A DNA stretch of 64,000 bases from Pseudomonas sp. PDM15 (GCF_014851565.1 NZ_JACVAA010000004.1:1-64000), one strand, 5' to 3'. Shown: positions 26,415 through 35,127, counted from the stretch's first letter. Numbers and translations are program-made. The notes: generated by a model from the sequence alone, not told the origin.

Positions 26415-26430
26415 TTCTGTGATCACAAAA
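26415..26430. promoter_or_regulatory. Palindromic operator 2 (TTCTGTGATCACAAAA)
   Basis: The same TGTGATCACA core, with one mismatch in the outer arms, 35 bases before the aminotransferase start. It flanks the divergent promoter region together with operator 1. Confidence 0.7.
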
Positions 26431-26464
26431 TAGCATGTGCGGAAATTCGAACGAGGTGTGCAAC

Positions 26465-27856
26465 ATGACTGCCAGCGGTATCAGCCCGTCCGCCGTGGAG
26501 ACTTTCACCGCTCGCGAGCGCGAGCGCTTCATCGCCCGCAATCCCAAGTCGGTGGCCCTGGCCGAGCGGGCGCGCAACTCCCTGTACGGCGGCGTGCCGA
26601 TGCACTGGATGGCCGACTGGTCGACCCCGGTGCCGCTGTTCGTCGAGCGGGCCAAGGGCGCGCGCTTCTATGACGTCGACGGTCACGAGTACATCGACTT
26701 CTGCCTGGGCGACACCGGCACCATGTTCGGCCATTCCCCGGATCCGATCGCCAAGGCCATCGCCGAACAGGGTAACAACGGCCTGACCACCATGCTGCCG
26801 GGTGAAGACGCCGTGGTCTGTGGCGAACTGCTGGCCGAGCGCTTCGGCCTGCCATTCTGGCAGGTCACGGCCACCGCCACCGACTCCAACCGCTACGTGC
26901 TGCGCTGGGCCCGCGCGATCACCCAGCGCAAGACCCTGCTGGTGTTCGACGGCTGCTACCACGGCACGGTCGACGATGTGATGGTGCGCTACCGCGACGG
27001 CGCGACCGTGCCGCGCGCAGGATTAGTCGGCCAGGCCTACGACCTGACCCAGTACAGCCGCTCGATCCCGTTCAACGACGTCGCCGCACTGGAAGCCGCG
27101 CTGGCCCAGGGCGACGTTTGCGCCCTGCTCTGCGAGCCGGCGATGACCAATATCGGCATGGTCCTGCCCGAGCCAGGCTTTATGCAGAAGTGCCGGGAGC
27201 TCACGCGCAAATATGGTTCGTTGCTGATCATCGACGAGACTCACACCATCTCCACCGATATCGGTGGCTGCACCAAGCTGTGGGATCTCGACCCGGACTT
27301 CTTCGTGGTCGGCAAGCCGATCGCCGGCGGCGTGCCTTGCGGCATCTTCGGCTGCAGCGCGCAAATGGCCGAGGCCATGACCGAGGCGCGCCAGCGCGCC
27401 AGCGAAAGCAGCCATGGCCACGGCCACAGCGGCATGGGCACCACCCTCTCGGCCAACGCCCTGGCCATGCATTGCATGCGCGCCAACCTGGAACAGGTGA
27501 TGACCCCGGCCGCCTACGCGCACATGCTGCCGCTGGCCAAGCGCCTGGCCGACGGCTTCCGCTCGCTGATCGGCAAGCACGAGCTGAAGTGGTCGGTGAC
27601 CGAGCTGGGCGCGCGCAGCGAGTTCCAGTTCTGCCCGGTGTCGCCGAAGACCGGCGCCGAGGCCGAGGCGGCTTTCCACGACGAGCTGCAGATGGCCCTG
27701 CACCTGTACCTGATCAACCGCGGCATCCTGATCACCCCCTTCCACAACATGACCCTGTGCTGTCCGAGCACCACGGCGGACGATGTGGACAGCCTGATCG
27801 GCATGCTCGACCAGGCCCTGACCGAGCTGCTGGCTATCCCCGGCGCCCGCGAATAA
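26465..27856 (+). CDS. Class III PLP-dependent aminotransferase
   Basis: 463 residues. Class III features: YDVDGHEYIDFCLGDTG, the PLP-phosphate-binding region, LLIIDETHT (Asp pairing with the PLP nitrogen) and the Schiff-base lysine K284 in VGKPIAGGVP. Sequence style is close to glutamate-1-semialdehyde aminomutase-like transaminases (HSGMGTTLSANALAMH). The ATG at 26465 has GAGGT nine bases upstream; an ATG at 26435 is weaker and too close to operator 2. A glutamine-synthetase-like ligase follows after 13 bases, so the pair probably handles the same amine. The substrate cannot be read from sequence. Confidence 0.85.
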   Translation: MTASGISPSAVETFTARERERFIARNPKSVALAERARNSLYGGVPMHWMADWSTPVPLFVERAKGARFYDVDGHEYIDFCLGDTGTMFGHSPDPIAKAIAEQGNNGLTTMLPGEDAVVCGELLAERFGLPFWQVTATATDSNRYVLRWARAITQRKTLLVFDGCYHGTVDDVMVRYRDGATVPRAGLVGQAYDLTQYSRSIPFNDVAALEAALAQGDVCALLCEPAMTNIGMVLPEPGFMQKCRELTRKYGSLLIIDETHTISTDIGGCTKLWDLDPDFFVVGKPIAGGVPCGIFGCSAQMAEAMTEARQRASESSHGHGHSGMGTTLSANALAMHCMRANLEQVMTPAAYAHMLPLAKRLADGFRSLIGKHELKWSVTELGARSEFQFCPVSPKTGAEAEAAFHDELQMALHLYLINRGILITPFHNMTLCCPSTTADDVDSLIGMLDQALTELLAIPGARE

Positions 27857-27869
27857 CCGAGACGACTCC

Positions 27870-29237
27870 ATGAACTTCGCCAATATTCAGGAAGCCCGCG
27901 ACTTCCTCGCCAAGCATCCGGAAGTGCGCAGCATCGAGCTGATGCTGATCGATGCCAACGGCATCCCGCGCGGGAAACTGCTGCACCGCGACGAGCTGCT
28001 GGCCATCTACGAGAACGGCCGGCCGCTGCCCAGCTCGATCCTCTCGCTGACCATCCAGGGCGAAGACGTGGAAGCCAGCGGCCTGGTCTGGGAAGTGGCC
28101 GACGCCGACTGCTGGACCTACCCGATCCCCGGCAGCCTGACCCTGCAACCCTGGCGCGCCGTGCCCACCGGCCAGCTGCAGGTGAGCATGCACCCCACCC
28201 AGGGCCTGCCGGCCACCCCCGGCGACCCACGCCATGTGCTGGCGCGCGCCATCGACGCGCTCAAGGCCGACGGCTACCACCCGGTGATGGCGGTGGAGCT
28301 GGAGTTCTACCTGCTGGATAAACAGCGTGACGCCGACGGCCGTCCGCAGCCGGCGCTGCAGATGAACGGCGTACGCCCGCACGCGCCACAGGTGTACGGC
28401 GTGTACGAGCTGGAGCAGCTGCAGCCGTTCCTCGACGACCTCTACGCCGCTTGCGAGGTGCAGGGGCTGCCGGTACGCACGGCGATCTCCGAATACGCCC
28501 CGGGCCAGGTCGAGCTGACCCTGGAGCACCGCTTCGACGCGCTGCAGGCAGTCGACGAGGGCGTGCGCTACAAGCGCCTGGTCAAGGGCGTGGCCAACAA
28601 GCACGGCCTGCAGGCCTGCTTTATGGCCAAGCCGTTTGGCGACCTGGCCGGCAGCGGCCTGCATATGCACGTGTCGCTGGCCGACGCCGAAGGCAACAAC
28701 CTGATGGCGTCCGAAGATCCGCATGGCACGCCGCTGCTGAAGTATGCGATTGGCGGCATGATGGCCACGCTCAACGACGCCCTGGCGATCTTCTGCCCCA
28801 ACGCCAACTCCTACCGGCGCTTCCAGGCCAACAGCTACGCGCCGCTGGCCAAGAGCTGGGGGGTGAACAACCGCACCGTGTCGTTCCGCGTACCGGGCGG
28901 CCCGGCCAAGAGCCGGCATGTCGAGCACCGCATCTGCGGCGCCGATGCCAACCCGTACCTGGCGGCCGCGGCGATCCTGGCCGGCATCCACCACGGTATC
29001 CGCAACCAGATCGATCCGGGCGAGGCGATTGTCGGTAATGGCTATGAGCAGGCCCGCGAGACGCTGCCCACCGACTGGCTGACCGCGCTGCGCAACCTGG
29101 AGCAGTCGAGCTGGGCCAGGGAAGCGTTGGGCGAGGACTTCCTGAAGATCTTCCTGGCGATCAAGTGGGAAGAATTCCGCCAGTTTGTCGGCGAGGTTGG
29201 TGAACAGGATTGGCGCTGGTATCTGACCCACGCCTGA
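27870..29237 (+). CDS. Glutamine synthetase-family ligase (gamma-glutamyl-amine synthetase type)
   Basis: 455 residues. Catalytic-domain motifs are visible: VELEFYLLD, SEYAPGQVELTL, GSGLHMHVSL, NSYRRF, and VEHRICGADANPYLAAAAILAG. The form is that of GlnA-like proteins such as PuuA, PauA and IpuC, which attach glutamate to polyamines or small amines with ATP, rather than true GlnA (the adenylylation site is not apparent). It is 13 bases behind the aminotransferase and clearly cotranscribed. Together with the SDR and GntR genes this suggests amine or amino-alcohol catabolism through a gamma-glutamyl intermediate (inference). Confidence 0.85.
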   Translation: MNFANIQEARDFLAKHPEVRSIELMLIDANGIPRGKLLHRDELLAIYENGRPLPSSILSLTIQGEDVEASGLVWEVADADCWTYPIPGSLTLQPWRAVPTGQLQVSMHPTQGLPATPGDPRHVLARAIDALKADGYHPVMAVELEFYLLDKQRDADGRPQPALQMNGVRPHAPQVYGVYELEQLQPFLDDLYAACEVQGLPVRTAISEYAPGQVELTLEHRFDALQAVDEGVRYKRLVKGVANKHGLQACFMAKPFGDLAGSGLHMHVSLADAEGNNLMASEDPHGTPLLKYAIGGMMATLNDALAIFCPNANSYRRFQANSYAPLAKSWGVNNRTVSFRVPGGPAKSRHVEHRICGADANPYLAAAAILAGIHHGIRNQIDPGEAIVGNGYEQARETLPTDWLTALRNLEQSSWAREALGEDFLKIFLAIKWEEFRQFVGEVGEQDWRWYLTHA

Positions 29238-29254
29238 GCCTCCGCAGCCGCGGC

Positions 29255-29307
29255 GGATAAGCGGAGCGTTATCCACCCTACGGGGCTTGTTGGCTCGGGT
29301 AGGGTGG
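29255..29307. repeat. REP-like inverted repeats
   Basis: GGATAA/TTATCC (29255-29274) overlaps a second 9-bp perfect inverted repeat, CCACCCTAC (29273-29281) and GTAGGGTGG (29299-29307). GTAGGGTGG-type palindromes are common intergenic repeats in Pseudomonas. They occupy the 162-bp gap between the convergent ligase and FMN-reductase genes and may act as a terminator for both. Confidence 0.6.
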
Positions 29308-29399
29308 GTGGCCACCCCGTGGAAAACTGCGAAGTATCTTCCACCGATGGGCTCAGGAGGCTCTGGGCGACTGAGTTCAGCGGCGCAGCGCCGCCCCGC

Positions 29400-29990
29400 T
29401 CACATGCCATTGCCGAACTGCGGCTCGCTCCAGTCGATGCGCTGCGGCAGGCCGCGCAGTGCCTCGGCGTACTCCAGCAGCACGTCCAGCGCCCAATCGG
29501 CCCGCGCGCGAATGCGCTGATCGTCGGCATCCGCCGCACGCGCGCCATTCAGCACCGCCTCCACCTGGCGCACGATCAGCTGCTCGGGAATGAAGCAGAC
29601 GCGGCAGTTCTTGTAGCTGGAGGCGCGCAGCTCGGACAGTGGATAGACGCCGCCCTGCCCCGACGACACCCCCACCAGCAACGCCGGCTTGTGCGCCAGC
29701 TCGTTGCGGCCGGCGTAGAGGAAGAAGTTCTTCAGCGCCGGGCTGGCCATGCCGTTCCATTCCGGGCTGAGCACGATCAGCGCATCGGCGCGCCTGAGCT
29801 GCTCGGCCATGTTCGGCCAGTGACCCTGCACATCCTCCGCCGGCCATAGCGGCAGGGCGCTGTGGCCTAGGTCCAGCACCTGGGTCTGCACATCATTCTG
29901 CTGCAGGCGCGCTGCCAGATAATGGGCGACCTTGGCGGTCTGGCTGTCGGCACGGCTGGAGCCGGCGATCAAGACGACATTCAAGCTCAT
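29400..29990 (-). CDS. NADPH-dependent FMN reductase
   Basis: 196 residues with a flavodoxin-like fold: the FMN-phosphate loop LIAGSSRADSQTAKVAHYL, then LIVLSPEWNGMASPALKNFF, a typical NAD(P)H:FMN reductase block, and GVSSGQGGVYPLSELR. It delivers reduced flavin or reduces quinones/azo compounds in the cytoplasm. Its ATG overlaps the stop of the sterol-desaturase-like gene upstream by 4 bases, so the two are coupled. Whether it supplies reducing power to the hydroxylase is conjecture. Confidence 0.85.
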   Translation of the reverse strand: MSLNVVLIAGSSRADSQTAKVAHYLAARLQQNDVQTQVLDLGHSALPLWPAEDVQGHWPNMAEQLRRADALIVLSPEWNGMASPALKNFFLYAGRNELAHKPALLVGVSSGQGGVYPLSELRASSYKNCRVCFIPEQLIVRQVEAVLNGARAADADDQRIRARADWALDVLLEYAEALRGLPQRIDWSEPQFGNGM

Positions 29991-30844
29991 CGGGCCAGCT
30001 CCTTCAGTTCATCGTTCGTCACCGGCTCGGCCTTGGGCGCCTGCACCAGCGGCCAAAACAGCTCGCTCTGCCAGCTCACCGGGGCCATGTCCTCGATGCC
30101 GTACTGCTCGGGGCGACGGCGGGTGATCTTGGCGCTGCCGAACAGCACGTCCCAGAAGAACAGCAGGTTGCCGAAGTTGCCCTTGTAGTTGGTCACCCCG
30201 TCGGCGGCGTTCAGGCCGTGGTGGGCGGAATGGGTGGCGGGCGTGGAGATGGTGCGCTCGAGCAGCCACATCAGCGGGCGCAGGGCCGGGATGCGGTACA
30301 GCTTGTCGTCCCAGGCCACGCTGCTGTGGGCGCCGAAGATCACGCACATCTTGAGGATCAGGTAGACGTAATAGACCGGCGCCAGGCCCAGGTAGATCAA
30401 CGCGGCGGACAGCCAGATGCCGGGCATCAGCAGGTAGTAGAAGCTGTTGTTGCGGTAGACGATGCGGATGCTCATGTACGGCGCCGAGTGGTGCGCGCGG
30501 TGCAGGTTGTAGAGGAACGGCACCTTGTGGCTGAGGCGATGCCACCAGTACTGGGTCATGTCGTCGAACAGCAGGAACAGGGCGAAGCCGGCGACGAAGG
30601 GAATCCCCGCAAGCGCGCCACGCCACTGCGGTGCCAGCTCGCCGAGGGCGAAGTTAGAGAGGAACATGATCAACGGGAAGGTCGCGCCCAGCAGCAGGCT
30701 GGAGCCGATAATCTCGATCAGCACATCACGGCGCTGGCCGCGCGGCTGGCGGAAGCAGCCCAGCACGACCTCGAGCAGGATAAAGCCGAGGAAGATCAGA
30801 CTGACCACGGCGATGGGATTGTTGGCGATGGAACTGGGGTTCAT
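29987..30844 (-). CDS. Sterol desaturase / fatty acid hydroxylase family membrane protein
   Basis: 285 residues, with about four membrane helices and the three histidine clusters of the di-iron hydroxylase superfamily: HRLSH, HRAHHS, and HSAHHG. The enzyme inserts oxygen into, or desaturates, a lipid substrate using a membrane di-iron centre. I chose the ATG at 30844 because AAGAGG precedes it; an ATG at 30952 would extend into the divergent AraC gene. It is 70 bases from the divergent AraC-type regulator, which probably controls it. Confidence 0.85.
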   Translation of the reverse strand: MNPSSIANNPIAVVSLIFLGFILLEVVLGCFRQPRGQRRDVLIEIIGSSLLLGATFPLIMFLSNFALGELAPQWRGALAGIPFVAGFALFLLFDDMTQYWWHRLSHKVPFLYNLHRAHHSAPYMSIRIVYRNNSFYYLLMPGIWLSAALIYLGLAPVYYVYLILKMCVIFGAHSSVAWDDKLYRIPALRPLMWLLERTISTPATHSAHHGLNAADGVTNYKGNFGNLLFFWDVLFGSAKITRRRPEQYGIEDMAPVSWQSELFWPLVQAPKAEPVTNDELKELAR

Positions 30845-30914
30845 GGCAACCTCTTGTTGGAAATCCCGGCCTGCCGGGTTGCCTGTATCAGATGCCAGGT
30901 CGACAGCCGCCACC

Positions 30915-31895
30915 ATGCGCGAAACGGACAACAATCTGCCCGAAGTGGCCAATCCGCCGGCGGACTCGCCCCGCCCCAGCCCCCTGCGCTTTCACCGTGG
31001 CCCGCTGGGGCGTGTGCTGCAGCGCTTCCTCAGCCAGCACCACCCGCAGCAGGAATACAGCCTGGTGCACCTGGAGCAGCTATGGCTGCAGGCTGCCGAA
31101 CTCGACCCGGCCATAGGCCTCAATCTGTTCGCCCAGTTCAGTCCCGGCGACTGGCATGTACTGCTGCACCTGGCGCAGTTCAGTGCCAGCGTCGCCGAGG
31201 CGCTGCAACACTGGCAGCGCTATGCACGGCTGGCCTCGGACATGGAGCAGGTACGCCTGCAGCGTGACGGCGAGCGCCTGGTCATCGAGCTGCAGATCGA
31301 TGCGCCGGATGCCCTGGCGCGCTTCCTCGCCGAGCACTATTCGGTGATGGCCGTGAGCATGCTGCGCCTGGGCGCCGGCGAGGCCTTCCAGCTGCTCGGC
31401 GCCGATTTCCGCCACGCCCGCCCGGCCTATCACGCGCAGTACAAGCCGTGGTTCGGCCAGGTGCAGTTCGATGCCCCGTACAATCGCCTGTACCTGGATG
31501 CCGCGTGCCTGGAACTGCCCATGCACCTGCATCACCCGGTGCTGGTGGAGCTGCTCTGCGACAGCCTGGATCGGCGCCTGGTGCGCCTGCAGCAACTCAA
31601 CGGCTGGGCGGCCAAGGTCGCCGAACAGGTGCGCGGCGATCTGCGCCGCGCGCAACCGCCGAGCCTGGAGGCCGCCGCCGAAGCCCTGCACCAGAGCCCG
31701 CGCACCTTGCGTCGGCGTCTGCAGGAAGAAGGCCTGGGCTTTCGCGAAGTACTCGACGCGGTGCGCGCCGAGCTGGAACAAAGCCTGGAGCTGCAGGGCC
31801 TGACTCGCAGCCGGATCGCCGAACAGCTCGGCTATGCCGACAGCGCCGCCTACCTGCATGCCCGCAAACGCTGGCAGCCAGCGGAGCCGCACTAA
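30915..31895 (+). CDS. AraC-family transcriptional regulator
   Basis: 326 residues. An N-terminal Arabinose_bd/AraC_binding_2-like sensor region (QEYSLVHLEQLWLQAAELDPAIG, typical of the OruR/ArgR-like Pseudomonas subgroup) precedes a C-terminal double helix-turn-helix (PSLEAAAEALHQSPRTLRRR and SRIAEQLGYADSAAYLHARKRW). It is divergent from the desaturase/FMN-reductase operon, the usual arrangement for a local activator responding to a lipid-like ligand. The ATG at 30915 lacks a strong ribosome site, but any longer start would lie inside the desaturase gene. Confidence 0.83.
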   Translation: MRETDNNLPEVANPPADSPRPSPLRFHRGPLGRVLQRFLSQHHPQQEYSLVHLEQLWLQAAELDPAIGLNLFAQFSPGDWHVLLHLAQFSASVAEALQHWQRYARLASDMEQVRLQRDGERLVIELQIDAPDALARFLAEHYSVMAVSMLRLGAGEAFQLLGADFRHARPAYHAQYKPWFGQVQFDAPYNRLYLDAACLELPMHLHHPVLVELLCDSLDRRLVRLQQLNGWAAKVAEQVRGDLRRAQPPSLEAAAEALHQSPRTLRRRLQEEGLGFREVLDAVRAELEQSLELQGLTRSRIAEQLGYADSAAYLHARKRWQPAEPH

Positions 31896-31899
31896 GCCC

Positions 31900-32622
31900 T
31901 TAGAACTGCGCCGTGCCGCTGGTCTTGTAGTAACGCCCACCGACACTGGTGCCGGCACCGCCGTAGGTCTGGCAGCCTTCGCCATGGGCCTCCAGCACGC
32001 GCAAGTCGACGCCGGTCCACAGCAGCTCCACGGCGCAGCCCTGATCCAGCCCGGTGTTCTGCAGGCTGAAGTGCGGACCGGCGCCGGCGATGGTGCCACT
32101 CAGCTCGCCAATGGCCGCCGGGCCGTACTCCTCGACCTGCGGACCGACCCGCAGCGGGGCGAACATCACCTCGTAGCCGCCATCCTTGCGGCGGATGTCC
32201 AGGCTGCTCCACATGCCCATGCCGGCGTAGCGCAGGTAGTGGCCCTCGACGCTGGCAGCCAGCGCCGGCAGATCCAGCGCCTGCGCTACCTTGCCCAGGT
32301 TGTGGCGGGTAGCCGAGCCGCCGAAGCCACGGTCCAGCGCCACCTCCAGCCAGGCGCGGGCCATGCCCGCATCGCCGGCCTTGAGGTTGGCCAGCATCAG
32401 GTTGTTCAGTGCCAGCTCCTCGGTGCCGCCGGCGTCGCCGTTGCTCTGCTCGGTACGGCGCAACTGGCGCTCGAAGGCCTCGATTGCCTGTGGATATAGG
32501 CCGGCCTTGTAGGCGGCGGTACCGGCCTGGTTGCAGGCGTTGGCGCTGTCGCAGGCCTGCTGCTCGGCGGTGCAGAGTGCGCCGAAAGGGAGCAGCAACA
32601 AGGGCAACAGGTGGCTTCGCAT
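31900..32622 (-). CDS. Secreted protein with tetratricopeptide-like repeats
   Basis: 240 residues. A signal peptide (SHLLPLLLLPFGALCTAE) is followed by TPR-like helices (NQAGTAAYKAGLYPQAIEAFERQL and LALNNLMLANLKAGDAGMARAWL) and a beta-rich C-terminus with two cysteines. AAGGAG precedes the ATG at 32622. An equally long competing frame (31892-32641) has no signal peptide or sensible composition. The gene is convergent with the AraC gene (4 bases between stops). Function unknown; probably a periplasmic scaffold. Confidence 0.8.
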   Translation of the reverse strand: MRSHLLPLLLLPFGALCTAEQQACDSANACNQAGTAAYKAGLYPQAIEAFERQLRRTEQSNGDAGGTEELALNNLMLANLKAGDAGMARAWLEVALDRGFGGSATRHNLGKVAQALDLPALAASVEGHYLRYAGMGMWSSLDIRRKDGGYEVMFAPLRVGPQVEEYGPAAIGELSGTIAGAGPHFSLQNTGLDQGCAVELLWTGVDLRVLEAHGEGCQTYGGAGTSVGGRYYKTSGTAQF

Positions 32623-32805
32623 GTTCGGTCTCCTTGCGCAAAGGCCCAAGCTTAGCGCCCCGCCGGCCGTTTTGCCGGGCAGCGGCCGCGAACTTGCATG
32701 GCGCCCCGGGCTGGCACAGCGAAGTACACAGGCAGCACCTATAACAACAAGCAGACCCCGCAGGACTGCATCGCCAGCACCTTAAAACTGCCTATGAGAA
32801 ACACG

Positions 32806-33288
32806 ATGGAACTCGCAACCAGCAAACTCTCCATGACCGTGCTGATGACGCCGGACATGGCCAACTTTTCCGGCAACGTACACGGAGGCACCCTGCTCAA
32901 ATACCTCGACGAGGTGGCCTATGCCTGCGCCGCCCGTTACGCCGGCTGCTACGTGGTGACCCTGTCGGTGGACCAGGTGATCTTCCGCCAGCCGATTCAC
33001 GTCGGCGAGCTGGTCACCTTCCTCGCCTCGGTCAACTACACCGGGCGCACCTCGATGGAGATCGGCATCAAGGTGATCACCGAGAACATTCGCGAGAAGT
33101 CGGTGCGCCACACCAACAGCTGCTTCTTCAACATGGTGGCGGTGGACGACCAGGGCCAGCCGACCCCGGTTCCGCCCCTGCAACCGGAGAGCCCCGACGA
33201 CCGCCGCCGCTACGCCCTGGCGCAGAAGCGCCGGGCGATACGCCAGGAACTGGAGCAGCGCTACCAGTCCCTGGACAGCGAGGGCTGA
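32806..33288 (+). CDS. Acyl-CoA thioesterase (hotdog fold)
   Basis: 160 residues. The hotdog motif NFSGNVHGGTLLKYLDEVAYACAARY is diagnostic of the YciA/BFIT-like acyl-CoA hydrolases, with the catalytic Asp in KYLDEVA and a VTLSVDQVIFRQPIHVGELV strand pair. It hydrolyses acyl-CoA to free acid and CoA in the cytoplasm, with broad chain-length range in the family. Homologues begin MEL..., so I chose 32806; an ATG at 32794 is four codons earlier. A stable hairpin follows in the gap before the convergent PepSY gene. Confidence 0.85.
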   Translation: MELATSKLSMTVLMTPDMANFSGNVHGGTLLKYLDEVAYACAARYAGCYVVTLSVDQVIFRQPIHVGELVTFLASVNYTGRTSMEIGIKVITENIREKSVRHTNSCFFNMVAVDDQGQPTPVPPLQPESPDDRRRYALAQKRRAIRQELEQRYQSLDSEG

Positions 33289-33294
33289 CCACAC

Positions 33295-33325
33295 GGGCGC
33301 ACCCGCCGCGATGGCGGGTGTGCCC
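33295..33325. terminator. Hairpin between convergent thioesterase and PepSY genes
   Basis: GGGCGCACCCGCC and GGCGGGTGTGCCC pair over 13 positions (one G-T) with a 5-base loop. It lacks a T-run but is well placed to separate the two convergent genes. Confidence 0.6.
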
Positions 33326-33329
33326 GGTC

Positions 33330-34706
33330 TCAGCCGGCGACTGCCTCGGCGCCGCGCCGGGTCAGGCGCTGGCCGAGCCAGTCCAGCAGCAGCGCCAGCA
33401 GCAGCGAGGCTCCCACCAGCGGGAACAGCAGGCCGAGGCCGAACATGATCGCCACCCCGCCCTTCCACAGCGGCAGGTCGTGACGCAGCGGCGGCACGCC
33501 GATGCGACCCTGCGGCCGGCGCTTCCACCACATCACCAGACCGCTGATCGAGCCGAGCAGGATCAGCAGGCACACGGCTAGCATCAGCAGCTGGTTGGCC
33601 AGGCCAAACATCTTGCCCTCGTGCAGCATCGCGCCGCTCTCCACCATTCGCGCCACCAGGCCGTAATCGGCCCAGCGCAGATCCGCCAGGACCTTGCCGC
33701 TGTATTGGTCCAGGTGCAGGGTGGCGTCGTTGCGCGGGTCATCGGCGAAGATGGCGACGGTGAACACGCCCTTGTCGTCCGCCGGGAAGCTGATGCTGTA
33801 ACCCGGCTGCACGGCGAGGCGGCTGGCGCTGTCGACCACCTGCTGCAGACCGATGCGCGCAGCCGCGGCTGGCGCGGCGGCCGGAGCATGGCCGTTGTGC
33901 GCGGCGTGCGGGTCGGATTGCGGCAGCGGGGTGTTTTCCACCGCCCAGGCCACGGTCTGGTCGGCTGCGGTGTTGAGGCTGCGCGCCTGCAGATCGGACT
34001 GCGGCACCGCGTCCCACATGGCCGCCGGGAAGTGGTTCCAGGCACCAGCGAACTGCGCGCCCCAGAAGCCGGTCCAGGTCATGCCGGTAAGCAGCATGAA
34101 CAGCAGCACGGCGCTGCCCCAGAAGCCGGTCACCGCATGCAGGTCGCGCCACAGCAGACGCCCGCGCGCGGACAGGCGTGGCCACAGCACACCGGCGCCG
34201 CCCTGCCCGCGCGGCCACCAGAGGTACAGGCCGGACACCACCAGGACAATGCCCCAGCCGGCCGCCAGCTCGATCAGGCGATCGCCGAGCGGGCCGATCA
34301 TCAGTTCGCCGTGCAGGGAACGGGCGATGGCCTGCAGGTTGTTCTCTGCGTCCTGCCGGCCGAGCAGCGCGCCGCTGTAGGGATCGAGGAACAGGTTGGT
34401 CTTGCGCCCGTCGAGCTGGGCGACGAACTGCGCGCTGCTCTCGGCGGATGCCGGCGGCAGGTACTGGCTGACCTGGGCCTGCGGCAGCGCCTGCTGCAGA
34501 TGTCCCAGCTGCTGGTCGGCGGACAGCGCGGTGCCCGCTGGCTGTACCTGGAGCAGCTCGGCGTACATCAGCTGGTCCAGCTGCGGTTTGAACAGATAGA
34601 CGATGCCGGTCAGCGCCAGCAGGATCATGAAGGGAATGACGAACAGGCCGGCGTAGAAGTGCCAGCGCCAGGCCAGGTTGTAGAAGGAAACCTTGGGCTT
34701 GCTCAC
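33330..34706 (-). CDS. PepSY-domain membrane protein (siderophore/metal uptake reductase type)
   Basis: 458 residues with four main membrane helices (YAGLFVIPFMILLALTGIVYLF near the N-terminus; GWGIVLVVSGLYLWW; WGSAVLLFMLLTGMTW; and a C-terminal pair) and periplasmic PepSY segments (LNTAADQTVAWAVENT; LDPYSGALLG). Such proteins accompany TonB systems and are thought to reduce ferric siderophores or handle copper/iron. A periplasmic loop is His-rich (DPHAAHNGHAP). I chose the GTG at 34706 because GGAG precedes it and the helix follows; longer starts add an Arg-rich shadow of the next gene. The DUF2946 gene lies 55 bases upstream in the same direction. Confidence 0.85.
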   Translation of the reverse strand: MSKPKVSFYNLAWRWHFYAGLFVIPFMILLALTGIVYLFKPQLDQLMYAELLQVQPAGTALSADQQLGHLQQALPQAQVSQYLPPASAESSAQFVAQLDGRKTNLFLDPYSGALLGRQDAENNLQAIARSLHGELMIGPLGDRLIELAAGWGIVLVVSGLYLWWPRGQGGAGVLWPRLSARGRLLWRDLHAVTGFWGSAVLLFMLLTGMTWTGFWGAQFAGAWNHFPAAMWDAVPQSDLQARSLNTAADQTVAWAVENTPLPQSDPHAAHNGHAPAAAPAAAARIGLQQVVDSASRLAVQPGYSISFPADDKGVFTVAIFADDPRNDATLHLDQYSGKVLADLRWADYGLVARMVESGAMLHEGKMFGLANQLLMLAVCLLILLGSISGLVMWWKRRPQGRIGVPPLRHDLPLWKGGVAIMFGLGLLFPLVGASLLLALLLDWLGQRLTRRGAEAVAG

Positions 34707-34761
34707 GAGGGATGCTCCGCTATGGTCGAATCGAAGGGCTCTGCGGCCCCTGTGGAAAGGA

Positions 34762-35127
34762 TCAGACGGAGCGCTGCGGCGGTGCGCGCGGCGGCGCGTC
34801 GTGAGGGGTGACCGATTCGCCCAGCACTGTGGACAGCGCCGTGACGGGAACCATTGCAACGAAGATCGCCGCGCCATCCAGCCCCAGTAGGGTGCCGGTC
34901 AGCGCCGGGCTGGACAGCAGCAGGGTGCAGTAGCCGCACTGGGCCCATAGAGGCTGGTCATGCGGCAGCTGGTCGTGGCCACCCTCGCCGCAGGCCATCT
35001 CGCTCAGCCAGGCCGGCGTCGGCGCGGCGCTGGCCAGCCCCTGCGAGAGCAACGGCGCGGCCAGCAGCAGGAACATGGCCAGCAAGGCCAGGCGCGCGGT
35101 GCTCTGTAGGTGGCGGGTCGACGGCAA
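34762..35127 (-). CDS. DUF2946 protein
   Basis: 121 residues: a signal anchor (ARLALLAMFLLLAAPLLSQ), the DUF2946 signature CGEGGHDQLPHDQPLWAQCGYC with paired Cys and His, and a hydrophobic helix. The Cys/His spacing suggests metal binding in the periplasm. The family is typically found next to TonB receptors and PepSY proteins; here it precedes the PepSY gene by 55 bases, so a shared metal-acquisition role is likely. Confidence 0.8.
   Translation of the reverse strand: MPSTRHLQSTARLALLAMFLLLAAPLLSQGLASAAPTPAWLSEMACGEGGHDQLPHDQPLWAQCGYCTLLLSSPALTGTLLGLDGAAIFVAMVPVTALSTVLGESVTPHDAPPRAPPQRSV

Noticed and set aside
31892..32641. A second 249-residue frame over the TPR-like secreted protein
   Set aside because: No signal peptide, Arg/Gly-rich, and no ribosome site; the other frame has all three features.
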